Below are positions 42,187 to 52,888 of a stretch of 64,000 bases of DNA, piece after piece (position 1 is the stretch's first letter; each line of letters starts with the position of its first letter). Under the pieces are notes generated by a model, which was given only the letters and a program-made list of their open reading frames with translations, was not told the DNA's origin and did not search any database. The DNA lies in the NCBI GenBank assembly GCA_018675425.1, contig JABGYD010000069.1, positions 119,580 to 183,579 of the forward strand, given 5' to 3'. The DNA is from Kordiimonadaceae bacterium (lineage in GTDB: Bacteria > Pseudomonadota > Alphaproteobacteria > Sphingomonadales > Emcibacteraceae). Made by a program: the position numbers and the translations under genes.

Positions 42187-42374
42187 GTGTTTTCTCTCTA
42201 TGTTAAAATATTATTCTAAAAAATCCCCTTAATTCAACAGATAATAAACACCTTATCTGACGAAAGTAAGAATATTTTAAACATACTCTTGATAAAAAGG
42301 CAATAAGATTTGACCGTAGTTGGTTAATTATGCCATTTAGTATCACTATAGGAGCAATAATAGGCCAAATAAAA

Positions 42375-43634
42375 CTATGTTCGCTTAAAAATAGTGATAA
42401 TTTCAAGATGTGGTGAAAATAAAAATTGATCAACTGGAGTAACAGACCCCATCTTAAACCCAGCTAATGACAAATCCTGAACATCACGAGCAAAACTAAG
42501 TGGGTTACAGCTGACCATTACTAGTGTTTTTATTTTTGAATTTATAATTTCTTGGATTTGATGCTTTGCACCCGCTCGCGGTGGATCGATGATTGCAACA
42601 TCAAACTTATCAAGTTCATGAGGAAGAAGTGGGCGCATAAATAAATCGCGTAACTCTGTGGTTATCTGTTTAATCCCTGTCATAATATTAGAACTTGATT
42701 TCAATGCGCTGAGCATCTCTTTATTATTTTCAACGGCATGCACATTAGCTGTCTGAGCCGCAGCAATAGAAAAAGTTCCGCAACCTGAAAAAAGATCAAC
42801 AACATGGCTTCCATCCTGAAGGCTTGCTAGCATAATATTTATAAGTGTCTGCTGACCCTGCACGGTAGCCTGTATAAATGCCCCTTGAGGAAAAAACACC
42901 TTGTTCCCCTCAAAAGTTACATAAGGTTTTTTAAGTTCAGCAAGCATTTCATAGTAAGGTTTTTTAAGAGAAGTATCGAACCAGCTGACTCGAGCCAGAT
43001 CATTTTCTTGAGCAAAGGTTGCTAAATCCATCCGTAAGTTTAGGTCTACATCACCTTTACCTTTAAAAGCCACATCAAGACCGTTATCACCTCTAGTGAT
43101 TTGAATAGACATTTTTTGTTTATTATTGAGAAGTGTTTTTAAAAATATTTTAAGTGGAGAGATAAAATTTACGATCTCTGATACTAAAATTGGACATTCG
43201 TCTAAATCGATTAAATTATGACTGCCTTTTTCTGCGTAACCAAGGACAATATTACCATCATTTCGGCCAATAACATGAAATGTGGTGCGTCGCCTACTAT
43301 GAAGTGAACTCATTTCAAGTGGTCGAATATCTATATTTTTAAATCCTTGATTTTCAAGTGCGGTTCTGACTAGGCCTGATTTCCATAATCTATAATACTT
43401 TTCGTTGATATGCTGAACTGCGCATCCGCCACATTTTGTAAAGTGTTTACACTTCGCATCCACTCTATGGCTTGAACTATGATGAATATGACGAAGACGA
43501 CCTTTATTGCCGTCGACTTTTATATCGACCTTATCCCCAGGCGCACTAAACGGGATAAAAATACTTTTACCATCCAGAGTAGTTATACCATCACCTCGAC
43601 CACCAAGTTCCCCAATAATTACTTTATCCGTCAT
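42375..43634 (-). CDS. TrmA/RlmD-type RNA 5-methyluridine methyltransferase
   Basis: Fe-S Cys motif CKHFTKCGGC, DLFSGCGTFSIAAA, DPPRAGAKHQI, VMVSCNPLSFARD; start placed at the internal Met (TDKVIIGELG). Confidence 0.9.
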   Translation of the reverse strand: MTDKVIIGELGGRGDGITTLDGKSIFIPFSAPGDKVDIKVDGNKGRLRHIHHSSSHRVDAKCKHFTKCGGCAVQHINEKYYRLWKSGLVRTALENQGFKNIDIRPLEMSSLHSRRRTTFHVIGRNDGNIVLGYAEKGSHNLIDLDECPILVSEIVNFISPLKIFLKTLLNNKQKMSIQITRGDNGLDVAFKGKGDVDLNLRMDLATFAQENDLARVSWFDTSLKKPYYEMLAELKKPYVTFEGNKVFFPQGAFIQATVQGQQTLINIMLASLQDGSHVVDLFSGCGTFSIAAAQTANVHAVENNKEMLSALKSSSNIMTGIKQITTELRDLFMRPLLPHELDKFDVAIIDPPRAGAKHQIQEIINSKIKTLVMVSCNPLSFARDVQDLSLAGFKMGSVTPVDQFLFSPHLEIITIFKRT

Positions 43635-44367
43635 ATTTGGCTCCAATAAGAAATTCAATATTTCCTTCAGGTCCTTTGATAGGGCTCTGTGTCAAACCTA
43701 TAACCTCCCAGTCCACCATATCTTCAGTGATCCAGTTTTTAATTTTATTACAAACTTCTTTATGTAGTTCGGGCTCACGAACCACCCCTCCTTTTCCAAC
43801 TTTTCCTTTTCCTACTTCGAATTGTGGTTTAATTAAAGCCACTAATATACACCCTTTTCCTGCTAGGGACATCGGTGCGGGAAGAACTGTTTGAAGGCCT
43901 ATAAAGCTTGTATCACAAACTATTAAATCAACAGGAATTGGAATTTGTTGAATGTTCAAATAGCGCGCATTTGTTTTTTCAAGCACTATGACCCTTTCAT
44001 CATTTCTAATTTTCCATGCTAATTGTCCATGACCAACATCAACTGCATAAACCTTCTTCGCACCATTTTCTAGGCACACGTCAGTGAAACCACCAGTCGA
44101 AGCACCAACATCAATTACGGTCATACCTGAAATATCTATTTTAAATTCTTGCAATCCCTTTAAAAGTTTTAGTCCCCCGCGACTAACCCAAGGGTGTTCT
44201 TTCCCGCGCACTTCTAAAACAGTATCTTCTTTGATTTGCTGCCCGGACTTTATTATTTTTTGCTCACCGGCATAAACGTGACCTGCCATTATATATGCCT
44301 GTGCGCGCGAACGAGTTTCAGCTAACCCTCGTTCAACAAGAATTTGATCTGCTCTTTTTTTAACCAT
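43624..44367 (-). CDS. tlyA: TlyA family rRNA 2'-O-methyltransferase / S4 domain protein
   Basis: 247 aa; KKRADQILVERGLAETRSRAQAYIMAGHVY S4 domain, DVGASTGGFTDVCLENGAKKVYAVDVGHGQL. Confidence 0.95.
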   Translation of the reverse strand: MVKKRADQILVERGLAETRSRAQAYIMAGHVYAGEQKIIKSGQQIKEDTVLEVRGKEHPWVSRGGLKLLKGLQEFKIDISGMTVIDVGASTGGFTDVCLENGAKKVYAVDVGHGQLAWKIRNDERVIVLEKTNARYLNIQQIPIPVDLIVCDTSFIGLQTVLPAPMSLAGKGCILVALIKPQFEVGKGKVGKGGVVREPELHKEVCNKIKNWITEDMVDWEVIGLTQSPIKGPEGNIEFLIGAKYDG

Positions 44368-44368
44368 T

Positions 44369-46288
44369 TCACAAGGTTGAACCTACATTATTATGGCTCA
44401 GGGCCTGCAGCGCAGTTTTAACAATATCCGCTGCTGTAAGCCCAGCAATTTCGTACATTTCGTTAGGACTATTTTGATCTATAAATACATCGGGAAGTTT
44501 CATTGTACGTACTTTAAGGCCTTGTTCCATAAGTCCTTCATTTGACAGATAATCAAGAACATGACTGCCAAAACCACCAATTGATCCTTCTTCTACGGTG
44601 ATCAAAACATCATGTTCAAGAGCCAGTTTTCTAATCATTGCAAGATCAAGGGGCTTAGCAAAACGTGCATCAGCCACCGTGCAGCTCAAACCTTTAACTG
44701 CGAATTCATCTGCCGCCTTTAGCGCCTCTTCCAAACGGGTACCAAGCGACAGGATTGCAATCTGTTTGCCCTCACGAATTATACGCCCTATTCCTACCTT
44801 AAGCTCCTTACCCTCCTTAGGAATTAAGACGCCTGTACCCTCACCACGGGGGTAGCGGATTGCCGATGGGCCTAGGTTATAGGCCGCAGCAGTGGCTACC
44901 ATGTGAGTTAATTCTGCCTCATCTGCAGCTGCCATTACCACCATATTTGGTAGTGTAGTAAGGTAAGTTAAATCAAACGAACCAGCATGTGTCGGCCCGT
45001 CAGCTCCAACGAGACCGGCACGGTCAATTGCAAAACGAACTGGCAAATTTTGAACCGCTACATCATGAACCACCTGATCATAGGCTCGTTGTAAAAATGT
45101 AGAATATATAGTGGCAAAAGGTTTATAGCCTTCACATGCAAGACCGGCTGCGAAGGTCACCGCGTGTTGTTCGGCAATACCAACATCAAAACAACGTTCT
45201 GGAAATTCTTCCGCAAACTTATCAAGGCCTGTTCCTGATGGCATTGCCGCATTAATGGCAATAATTTTATCATCTTTTTTTGCTTCATTAATTAAGGCTT
45301 TAGCAAACACTCCGGTATAATTAGGTGCTTTTGGGATCGATTTATTTTGTGCCCCTGTACTCACATTAAAAGTAGATACGCCGTGATATTTATCAGCAGC
45401 ATTTTCAGCGTGAGAGTATCCCTTACCTTTTTGTGTAACAACGTGCACCAAAATTGGTCCGCTACCGGCATCACGAACGTTTTTAAGGACTGGTATAAGG
45501 TGTTCCATATTATGACCATCAACTGGACCCACGTAATAAAAACCGAGTTCTTCGAACAGCGTTCCCCCTGTTGCCATTCCCCGTGCATACTCTTCGGCCT
45601 TTTTAGCCGTTGAACTGATAGTACGTGGAAATTTTCCTACAATATTTTTGGCAAAGTCTCGAAGGTTTAAATAAGACCTTGATGATAATAGCCGAGCAAG
45701 ATATGCGCTCATAGCCCCGACAGGAGGCGCAATAGACATATCATTATCATTGAGTATCACAATGAGGCGACTATTCAATGCACCTGCATTATTCATCGCT
45801 TCATAAGCCATGCCAGCACTCATAGCGCCATCACCAATTACGGCAACAACATTCTGATCACTTTCAACATCCTTAAGATCACGTGCTACAGCCATACCTA
45901 ATCCTGCAGAAATGGATGTTGAGCTATGGCCGGCACCAAAGGGGTCATATTCACTTTCTTTTCGTTTAGTAAAACCGGCAAGACCACCACCTTTACGAAT
46001 TGTTTTCATTTTATCACGACGACCAGTAAGAATTTTATGAGGATAACATTGATGACCCACGTCCCAGATTAATTTATCATCAGGTGTATTAAACACATAG
46101 TGAATAGCCGTTGTTAGTTCGACAACGCCAAGGCCAGCGCCAAGATGACCACCTGTAAGTGAGACATTATAAATCATATCAGCACGCAACTCATCAGCAA
46201 GAGACTGAAGTTGCCCAACATTTAATTTCCGAACATCCGCCGGAATATCTATTTTATCCAGTAAAGGTGTATTTGGTTTACCATTCAT
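44369..46288 (-). CDS. dxs: 1-deoxy-D-xylulose-5-phosphate synthase
   Basis: 639 aa; [52 protein letters not shown]-like [18 protein letters not shown]. Confidence 0.98.
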   Translation of the reverse strand: MNGKPNTPLLDKIDIPADVRKLNVGQLQSLADELRADMIYNVSLTGGHLGAGLGVVELTTAIHYVFNTPDDKLIWDVGHQCYPHKILTGRRDKMKTIRKGGGLAGFTKRKESEYDPFGAGHSSTSISAGLGMAVARDLKDVESDQNVVAVIGDGAMSAGMAYEAMNNAGALNSRLIVILNDNDMSIAPPVGAMSAYLARLLSSRSYLNLRDFAKNIVGKFPRTISSTAKKAEEYARGMATGGTLFEELGFYYVGPVDGHNMEHLIPVLKNVRDAGSGPILVHVVTQKGKGYSHAENAADKYHGVSTFNVSTGAQNKSIPKAPNYTGVFAKALINEAKKDDKIIAINAAMPSGTGLDKFAEEFPERCFDVGIAEQHAVTFAAGLACEGYKPFATIYSTFLQRAYDQVVHDVAVQNLPVRFAIDRAGLVGADGPTHAGSFDLTYLTTLPNMVVMAAADEAELTHMVATAAAYNLGPSAIRYPRGEGTGVLIPKEGKELKVGIGRIIREGKQIAILSLGTRLEEALKAADEFAVKGLSCTVADARFAKPLDLAMIRKLALEHDVLITVEEGSIGGFGSHVLDYLSNEGLMEQGLKVRTMKLPDVFIDQNSPNEMYEIAGLTAADIVKTALQALSHNNVGSTL

Positions 46289-46309
46289 ATGTAATTCTTC
46301 ATCTAATTT

Positions 46310-47212
46310 TTAATAATTACGGCCCACAACGAATGCAGCTAATGATCTTAATATATTTGCTTTATCGTCAAAAATTTCTAAACCTTTAATAGCTTGGTTA
46401 ATTAATTTATCAGCTTTTATTTTTGCATTTCCGGCACCTATAAGAGAAACTATAGTTGCTTTACCTGCCCGAATATCTTTTCCTGCTGTCTTACCTATAT
46501 CTAATGAGCTTCTTTCTATATCAAGTAGATCATCTACAATCTGAAATGCCAGGCCAATATCACGTCCGTAATGTTTTAACGCATCACGTCTCTTGCCTTT
46601 GACTTGAGCCAATATTGCACCAGCCTCACAGGAAAAAACAATTAATGCACCAGTCTTCATCTGCTGCATACGGTTTATTTCGTTCTCAATCAAGCTTTGA
46701 TTTTCTGATTTCAAATCAATCATTTGCCCTCCAACCATACCTAGCGCGCCAACTGCACGAGATAAAGTTGCAATAAGCTCACATCTTATTTCAGGGTCAG
46801 AATGTGTTTTGACATCTGATAAGATTTCAAAACAAAGTGTAAGAAGTGCATCTCCTGCAAGAACTGCTGTAGCCTCATCAAATTTTTTATGAACAGACGG
46901 CTTACCCCGTCTTACATCGTCATTATCCATCGCAGGTAAATCGTCGTGAATAAGTGAATAAGTGTGCAAACACTCAATTGCAGCTGCGACCCTTATCGCA
47001 TTTTCTTCTTCAACTGAAAATAGTCGTGATGTCATCACCACTAAAAATGGTCTGAGCCTTTTTCCACCTGCAAAAAGAGCATAACGCATGGCATCAATGA
47101 CCTGTTCCTCCATACCTTGAGAATCAGGAAGAACTTCGAGTAAACTTGGCTCTAGCGACGTCGCAAATTCGCCAAGCAAATTTTCTACTAGATCAAGGGA
47201 CGTCATTTTCAT
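46310..47212 (-). CDS. ispA: Farnesyl diphosphate synthase type polyprenyl synthetase
   Basis: 300 aa; LIHDDLPAMDNDDVRRGKPSVHK and QIVDDLLDIE. Confidence 0.95.
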   Translation of the reverse strand: MKMTSLDLVENLLGEFATSLEPSLLEVLPDSQGMEEQVIDAMRYALFAGGKRLRPFLVVMTSRLFSVEEENAIRVAAAIECLHTYSLIHDDLPAMDNDDVRRGKPSVHKKFDEATAVLAGDALLTLCFEILSDVKTHSDPEIRCELIATLSRAVGALGMVGGQMIDLKSENQSLIENEINRMQQMKTGALIVFSCEAGAILAQVKGKRRDALKHYGRDIGLAFQIVDDLLDIERSSLDIGKTAGKDIRAGKATIVSLIGAGNAKIKADKLINQAIKGLEIFDDKANILRSLAAFVVGRNY

Positions 47213-47215
47213 ATA

Positions 47216-47485
47216 TCAATCGCCATCATCAAGGGGCGATATGGTCAACTCACCGTTAGCGGATGAGGTAATTTTTTCAATGCGAGCAGTTGCATCTTTC
47301 AGTTTTTCCTCGCAATGAGCCTTAAGTTGGGTCCCGCGGGTATAGATATCAATTGATTGTTCCAGCGATACTTCGCCACTTTCTAGGTTTCTAACTATAT
47401 CTTCAAGAACGCCAAGAGCTTCCTCAAATTTCATTTTTTTTATGTCATCTGGAATTTCAACAGATAAAATTATTTCACTAGTCAC
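47216..47485 (-). CDS. xseB: Exodeoxyribonuclease VII small subunit
   Basis: 89 aa; FEEALGVLEDIVRNLESGEVSLEQSIDIYTRGTQLKAHCEEKL. Confidence 0.95.
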   Translation of the reverse strand: MTSEIILSVEIPDDIKKMKFEEALGVLEDIVRNLESGEVSLEQSIDIYTRGTQLKAHCEEKLKDATARIEKITSSANGELTISPLDDGD

Positions 47486-47541
47486 GCTATGCTCCTATAA
47501 TACTATCATTTATCTTATAGACGATAAATTAGGTGTTCATC

Positions 47542-47568
47542 AATGTGAAAACACGCGCTTTTCACATT
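47542..47568. promoter_or_regulatory. Perfect palindrome upstream of xseB
   Basis: aatgtgaaaa-cacgcgc-ttttcacatt, 10-bp arms; no T-tract, so more like an operator or RNA hairpin than a terminator. Confidence 0.45.
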
Positions 47569-47646
47569 AGTCAATAAATACTATCTTATAGCCCCCTAGA
47601 ATGCTTAAAAATCCAAAGTTATTGCTGAGTAAAATAAACTTGTCAT

Positions 47647-49341
47647 TTAGCGATTTTTTTTGGCCTCATACTTGGCCTTCTCTTCAGAGAGCAATTCTTT
47701 TTTTGATAGTTTTCCTATCATAGTTTTAGGTAGTTTATCGCGGAACTCAATCTGAGATGGCAATTCATGTTTACCTATCTTAGACCTAATAAATGCTAGA
47801 AGGTCCTCTTCATTCAATGTCCCTACTAAGTCACGCAACTTCACAAAAGCTTTTGGTGTCTCGCCTAAATAATCATCAGGAATACCAATAACAGTGACCT
47901 CCTCTACTAAAGGATGTTTGTTTATGGCCTCCTCTATTGTTCGCGGAAAAACATTAAAACCTCCTACAAGAATAAGGTCCTTATCACGGTCCATTATAAA
48001 AGTGTAACCTTCTTTATCTATGTAACCCACGTCACCAGTTTTAAGAATATCACCAAACATTACAGCAGCTGTCGCTTCAGGGTTTTTCCAATATCCTTTC
48101 ATAACCTGCGGACCACGAATACAAATTTCGCCACTTTCGCCGTGAGGCAACATTACGCCTTCATTTTTACGGTCCATTATAAATACTTCGGTCGCGGGTA
48201 GTGGAAGGCCAACTGAGCCTGCCCTGCTGCCGACGTTACCCATGGGACTAGCATGGGTAACGGGGGAAGTTTCTGTAAGCCCATAACCTTCAGTAATATC
48301 AATATTCCACCGATCTCTATATTGCTGCCTAAGAGTAACCGGGAGCGGAGCGCCCCCAGACATAGCCATTTTAATTTTACTGATACCAATTTTATCTGCA
48401 TTTTGGTGATTAGCTAGTGCCGTAAATATTGTTGGCACCCCTGCAAACAAAGTAATTTTTTCATTAGTCATAAGCCTAATCGCATCTTCAAGTTCAAATT
48501 TAGGCACAATTATAATTCGCGCTCCCACCTTTACCCCGAAGTTAAGAATTACCGTAAGAGCAAATATATGAAAGAATGGTAAAAAGGCGACAACACTCTC
48601 TCTGCCAAAATGAATATCCGGCGGCCACCCCTCAATTTGCAACATATTAATATAGAGGTTCGAATGGGTTAGCATTGCTCCTTTAGGGATGCCGGTCGTA
48701 CCACCTGTATACTGGAGCAATGCAATATCTTTATCAGGATTAATTTTCACCACCTTATAATCGCCATTATTATCTAATAATGAATTATAGTCGACGTGGA
48801 AATCATCCTTTATAATTTCAGCTATAAGGCTTCGCTTGAAAACATTAAATAGGATTTTTTTAGAAAATGGTAAAATGTCAGAAAAATTACTAACTATAAG
48901 TTTTTTAACGTTACTTTTTTCCACAACTCTTCTAATTTTTGAGTAAAGTGATGCTAAGTCTAGTGTTATAATAAATTCAGTTTGACTATCATTTACTTGG
49001 TACAGAAGTTCTGGCTCGGAATAAAGTGGACTATAACTAACCACAGTACCACCTGCTTTTAAAACCGCAAAAAATACGACCATAAACTGAGGACAGTTCG
49101 GAAGAAAAATCCCCACTTTAACACCTTTTTTAACCCCCATATCCTGAAATGATTTACAGGCAGCCTTGACAGCCTTTTCAACATCACCATAAGTCCAAGT
49201 TTTTCCCATAAAATCGAGAGCCACATTTTGCGGAATTATAGCCGCGGTATCATCAATTAAATTATGGAGCGGTTTGCCTTTAAATTTCTGGTTCCACTTT
49301 ACGTGTGGTGGATAACTATCTAACCATGGTTTTTGGTTCAT
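47647..49341 (-). CDS. fadD: Long-chain fatty acid-CoA ligase (AMP-forming)
   Basis: 564 aa; YTGGTTGIPKGAMLTHSNL, GYGLTETSPVTH, LILVGGFNVFPRTIEEAI. Confidence 0.9.
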   Translation of the reverse strand: MNQKPWLDSYPPHVKWNQKFKGKPLHNLIDDTAAIIPQNVALDFMGKTWTYGDVEKAVKAACKSFQDMGVKKGVKVGIFLPNCPQFMVVFFAVLKAGGTVVSYSPLYSEPELLYQVNDSQTEFIITLDLASLYSKIRRVVEKSNVKKLIVSNFSDILPFSKKILFNVFKRSLIAEIIKDDFHVDYNSLLDNNGDYKVVKINPDKDIALLQYTGGTTGIPKGAMLTHSNLYINMLQIEGWPPDIHFGRESVVAFLPFFHIFALTVILNFGVKVGARIIIVPKFELEDAIRLMTNEKITLFAGVPTIFTALANHQNADKIGISKIKMAMSGGAPLPVTLRQQYRDRWNIDITEGYGLTETSPVTHASPMGNVGSRAGSVGLPLPATEVFIMDRKNEGVMLPHGESGEICIRGPQVMKGYWKNPEATAAVMFGDILKTGDVGYIDKEGYTFIMDRDKDLILVGGFNVFPRTIEEAINKHPLVEEVTVIGIPDDYLGETPKAFVKLRDLVGTLNEEDLLAFIRSKIGKHELPSQIEFRDKLPKTMIGKLSKKELLSEEKAKYEAKKNR

Positions 49342-49547
49342 TTCACTTCTTTTTTATTTTGAGCCCACTAAAAAATTTTAACAATAAATACAGGGTTAAA
49401 TATAAAATTTAAAGGCTAGAAATTATCGATTTTTCTAATCAATAATTGCTGAAAGAAAATTTTTATATTCTATGTGGGGTTGTTATATATTATTTCAGCA
49501 ATTATAAAATAGTAATAGAGAGCTTTATTCAAGTATATTGTGCAAGA

Positions 49548-50516
49548 ATGACTGATAGCCGATTTTATAGACCATCAAAGAAAACGTTTAAGTTAGCTGT
49601 AAAAAAACTTAATGATGGAGATATTCTATCATTTCCTACAGAAACAGTTTACGGTCTAGGTGCTGACGCAACAAATAACACGGCCGTCGCTAAAATTTTT
49701 TCAGCAAAAAATCGTCCTATTTTTAACCCATTGATTGTTCATGTATCTGATACCATAAATGCAAAACGCTACGTCATAATGAATACACTTGCACAAAAAT
49801 TAGCTTCTAATTTTTGGCCTGGCCCCTTTACCATGGTTTTGCCAGTCAAAAAAAACAATGGACTATCAGATTTTATAACTGCTGGCCTGGACACAGTCGC
49901 AGTGAGAGTTCCAAAGCATAAAGTAGCTCAAGAATTACTACATATATTTGACGGACCTATCGCCGCACCCAGTGCCAATAAATCAGGTAAAATAAGTCCA
50001 ACAACTGCAGCTCATGTCGACAGTGAATTTTTTGATGAGTTAGATATGATCATTGATGGCGGAGTTTGTGAAAAAGGTCTTGAATCTACTATTATACAAA
50101 TAAATGAAAATGGTATTATCCTATTGCGTCCGGGTAGTATCACACAAGAAGATATTGAAAAAATTGCTGGACAGAGCGTTAAAATGAATGAGTTGCAATC
50201 CGGTAGCCCGATCTCACCAGGCCAGTTAAAAAGTCACTATGCGCCAAACGCTAGGATGCGTCTTAATGTGCTGACACCGAAACCTGGAGAAGCCTATCTT
50301 GCTTTTGGGCATAATATTGAAACTTTAAACAGTCTAAATTTGAGCCCTACAAGAAATTTGATTGAAGCTGCAGCTAATTTATTCTCCATGATGCGTGCAC
50401 TTGACCATTTAAAAATAGAAATAATTGCTGTTGCGCCGATTCCAGCCGTTGGGCTTGGCGTCGCTATAAATGATAGGCTAGAACGTGCAGCCGCAGCTAA
50501 AGGGCCAATAGAGTGA
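49548..50516 (+). CDS. tsaC: Threonylcarbamoyl-AMP synthase (Sua5/YwlC)
   Basis: SFPTETVYGLGADATNNTAVAKIFSAKNRP; APSANKSGKISPTTAAHV; C-terminal Sua5 domain. Start set to ATG at 49548 (MTDSRFYRPS) rather than listed 49446. Confidence 0.93.
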   Translation: MTDSRFYRPSKKTFKLAVKKLNDGDILSFPTETVYGLGADATNNTAVAKIFSAKNRPIFNPLIVHVSDTINAKRYVIMNTLAQKLASNFWPGPFTMVLPVKKNNGLSDFITAGLDTVAVRVPKHKVAQELLHIFDGPIAAPSANKSGKISPTTAAHVDSEFFDELDMIIDGGVCEKGLESTIIQINENGIILLRPGSITQEDIEKIAGQSVKMNELQSGSPISPGQLKSHYAPNARMRLNVLTPKPGEAYLAFGHNIETLNSLNLSPTRNLIEAAANLFSMMRALDHLKIEIIAVAPIPAVGLGVAINDRLERAAAAKGPIE

Positions 50517-51937
50517 CCATCCATCAGTCACATATTCAAGCCCTAAAAAAACTAGCTGGCGCGAAAGGTGCAAGTGATGATCAAAATGTTATCCAACCTC
50601 ATCTGGCTGAACCACGCAATAAATTTATAGGGAAAACACCTCTTGTATTGTTCCCGAATACATTAGAAATGGTTTCAAAGTTCGTAACTTATTGTTATGA
50701 TAACGATATTAAAATTATTCCTCAAAGCGGCAATACCGGGCTTGTCGGAGGCAATAGTCCTGACGGTAGTGACACCCAAATTATATTGAGTATGAAACGG
50801 ATGGATAGAGTGCGAGAAAAAGATGCACTTAATCATACCATGACACTAGAAAGCGGCGTCATCTTAGCAGATGCACATACTATTGCCGAAAAAATAAATT
50901 GTCATTTTCCCATGCACCTTGCTTCTGAGGGCTCTGCAATGATTGGTGGTAATATCTCTTCAAATTCTGGTGGTATTAATGTACTCCAATATGGTGTGAT
51001 GAGAGATCTGGTTCTTGGCCTGGAGGTAGTGCTTCCAAATGGCACTATTTGGAATGGGTTAACAGGGCTTCGGAAAGATAATACTGGATATGATTTGAAA
51101 CAGCTTTTTATTGGTGCAGAAGGTACCCTTGGGATTATAACCGCCGCAACTCTGAAGCTTTTTCCTCGCCACAAGCAAAAAAATACTGCTTTTGTTGCAA
51201 TAAGAAACCCTGAGGCGGCAATTAATTTATTAAGTATGGTAAGGGAAATAAGTGGTGATAGCCTAATTGCCTTTGAAATTATTCCCCGCTTAGGTATTGA
51301 ATTTAACTTAAAGAATATGCCTGGATGTCAGGATCCATTAATGACAGACTATGATTGGTATATTCTTATGGAGTGTGCAACATCCTTGGATAGTGACCTA
51401 CTTAATCTCGAAGTAATGATGAATAAGATACTTAAAAATGCAATGGAACGAGGTTTGGTTCTTGATGGCGTTATTCCCAAAAATATAGATGAAATACGTA
51501 ATTTATGGAACCTTCGTGAAAATATATCAGAGGCACAAAAATTTGAGGGAGCAAGTATTAAACATGATATTTCTGTTCCTGTTTCAAAAATTCCTGAGTT
51601 CGTACGGCGAGGATTGGCAGCAGTTAAAGAAATAGTTCCTAATATAAGGCCTGTTCCATTTGGTCATATTGGTGACGGCAATTTACATTTTAACTTTAGT
51701 CAGCCCTTAGACATGGATAAACAGGAGTTTCTCAGCAATTATTCCAAGATAAACAAAATTGTTTACGATATTGTAGTAGAACTAGGAGGCAGTATAAGTG
51801 CCGAACACGGGATTGGTTCTCTCAAGTTGGAAGAGCTCGAACGTTATAAGTCAATTACAGAGCTAGGCCTGATGCGTGATATAAAGTACACACTAGATTG
51901 TAAGAATATTATGAACCCAGGACGAGTTATAAGATAG
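50513..51937 (+). CDS. FAD-binding oxidase/dehydrogenase (D-2-hydroxyglutarate/glycolate oxidase-like)
   Basis: 474 aa; IIPQSGNTGLVGGNSPDGS, EGTLGIITAATLKLFP, GHIGDGNLHFNFSQP, AEHGIGSLK. Confidence 0.9.
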   Translation: MTIHQSHIQALKKLAGAKGASDDQNVIQPHLAEPRNKFIGKTPLVLFPNTLEMVSKFVTYCYDNDIKIIPQSGNTGLVGGNSPDGSDTQIILSMKRMDRVREKDALNHTMTLESGVILADAHTIAEKINCHFPMHLASEGSAMIGGNISSNSGGINVLQYGVMRDLVLGLEVVLPNGTIWNGLTGLRKDNTGYDLKQLFIGAEGTLGIITAATLKLFPRHKQKNTAFVAIRNPEAAINLLSMVREISGDSLIAFEIIPRLGIEFNLKNMPGCQDPLMTDYDWYILMECATSLDSDLLNLEVMMNKILKNAMERGLVLDGVIPKNIDEIRNLWNLRENISEAQKFEGASIKHDISVPVSKIPEFVRRGLAAVKEIVPNIRPVPFGHIGDGNLHFNFSQPLDMDKQEFLSNYSKINKIVYDIVVELGGSISAEHGIGSLKLEELERYKSITELGLMRDIKYTLDCKNIMNPGRVIR

Positions 51938-51964
51938 AAATAACATAAGAAAGCAAGTTAAAGC

Positions 51965-52864
51965 ATGAAAATTGGATATATAGGCCTCGGTAAAATGGGT
52001 ATGAATATGGTAAAACTCCTTATCGATCAAGGTCATGAAATAGTTGCAAGCGATCCCAACGAATTTGCACGTAAAGAAGCTGAGGCCGCTGGTGCAGAAA
52101 CCGTCTTAGACCTAAATGAATTTAACAAAAAACTTCCTGGCGAGAAATTCATCTGGATAATGGTGCCTCATAATAATGTAGATACTGTAATCACTGACCT
52201 TACCTCTGTCTTAAGTGCTGGCGATGTTATCATGGATGGAGGAAATTCAAATTACAAAGAAACAATAATCAGAGGCGCTAAACTCAAACAAAAAGGGTTT
52301 GTTTTTATGGACGTCGGTGTCAGTGGCGGACCAAAGGGGGCTCGACAGGGTGCCTGCCTGATGATTGGTGGTAAACGTGAAAAGTTTGAAAAGTATGAAC
52401 AAATTTTCAACGATTTAAGCATAAATGGTGGATACGCTTATATGGGTGATACCGGCGCTGGTCATTTCACTAAAATGGTTCATAACGGAATTGAATATGG
52501 TATGATGCAGGCCATTGGTGAAGGTTTCGAGATTTTAAAATCTAGTGAATTTAATCTTGACTTGAACGAGGTATCACGGATTTATAATAACGGAAGTGTT
52601 ATAGAAAGTCGTCTCGTGGGTTGGTTACAAAATGGATATAAAGAAGAGGGGGTAGACTTAAAAGCTATTTCTGGAGAAATTTCACATAGTGGTGAGGGTT
52701 TATGGACTGTAGAAGAAGCTAAATTGAAAAATATTTCCGCTCCTGTTATTGAGGCATCCCTCCAATTTCGTATTAATTCAACAAACAATCCAAGTTATGC
52801 TGGAAAAGTTGTTTCCGTTCTGCGTAATCAATTTGGTGGTCATTCTGTTAAAAAAACTGATTAA
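51965..52864 (+). CDS. gnd: 6-phosphogluconate dehydrogenase (decarboxylating), YqeC-like
   Basis: 299 aa; MKIGYIGLGKMGMNMVKLL, DGGNSNYKETI, DVGVSGGPKGARQGACLMIGG, AGHFTKMVHNGIEYGMMQAIGEGFEIL. Confidence 0.95.
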   Translation: MKIGYIGLGKMGMNMVKLLIDQGHEIVASDPNEFARKEAEAAGAETVLDLNEFNKKLPGEKFIWIMVPHNNVDTVITDLTSVLSAGDVIMDGGNSNYKETIIRGAKLKQKGFVFMDVGVSGGPKGARQGACLMIGGKREKFEKYEQIFNDLSINGGYAYMGDTGAGHFTKMVHNGIEYGMMQAIGEGFEILKSSEFNLDLNEVSRIYNNGSVIESRLVGWLQNGYKEEGVDLKAISGEISHSGEGLWTVEEAKLKNISAPVIEASLQFRINSTNNPSYAGKVVSVLRNQFGGHSVKKTD

Positions 52865-52888
52865 AAAAGCTTAAATTGATCAGTTTTT
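52852..52888. terminator. Putative bidirectional terminator at convergent gnd / SRAP 3' ends
   Basis: Perfect arms aaaaactgat (52852-52861)/atcagttttt (52879-52888), A-tract and T-tract on either side; GC-poor. Confidence 0.5.

Noticed and set aside
42203-42433. 76-aa minus strand ORF between the HU gene and the RNA methyltransferase gene
   Set aside because: Overlaps the methyltransferase 3' end; AT-driven hydrophobic composition; no support beyond openness.
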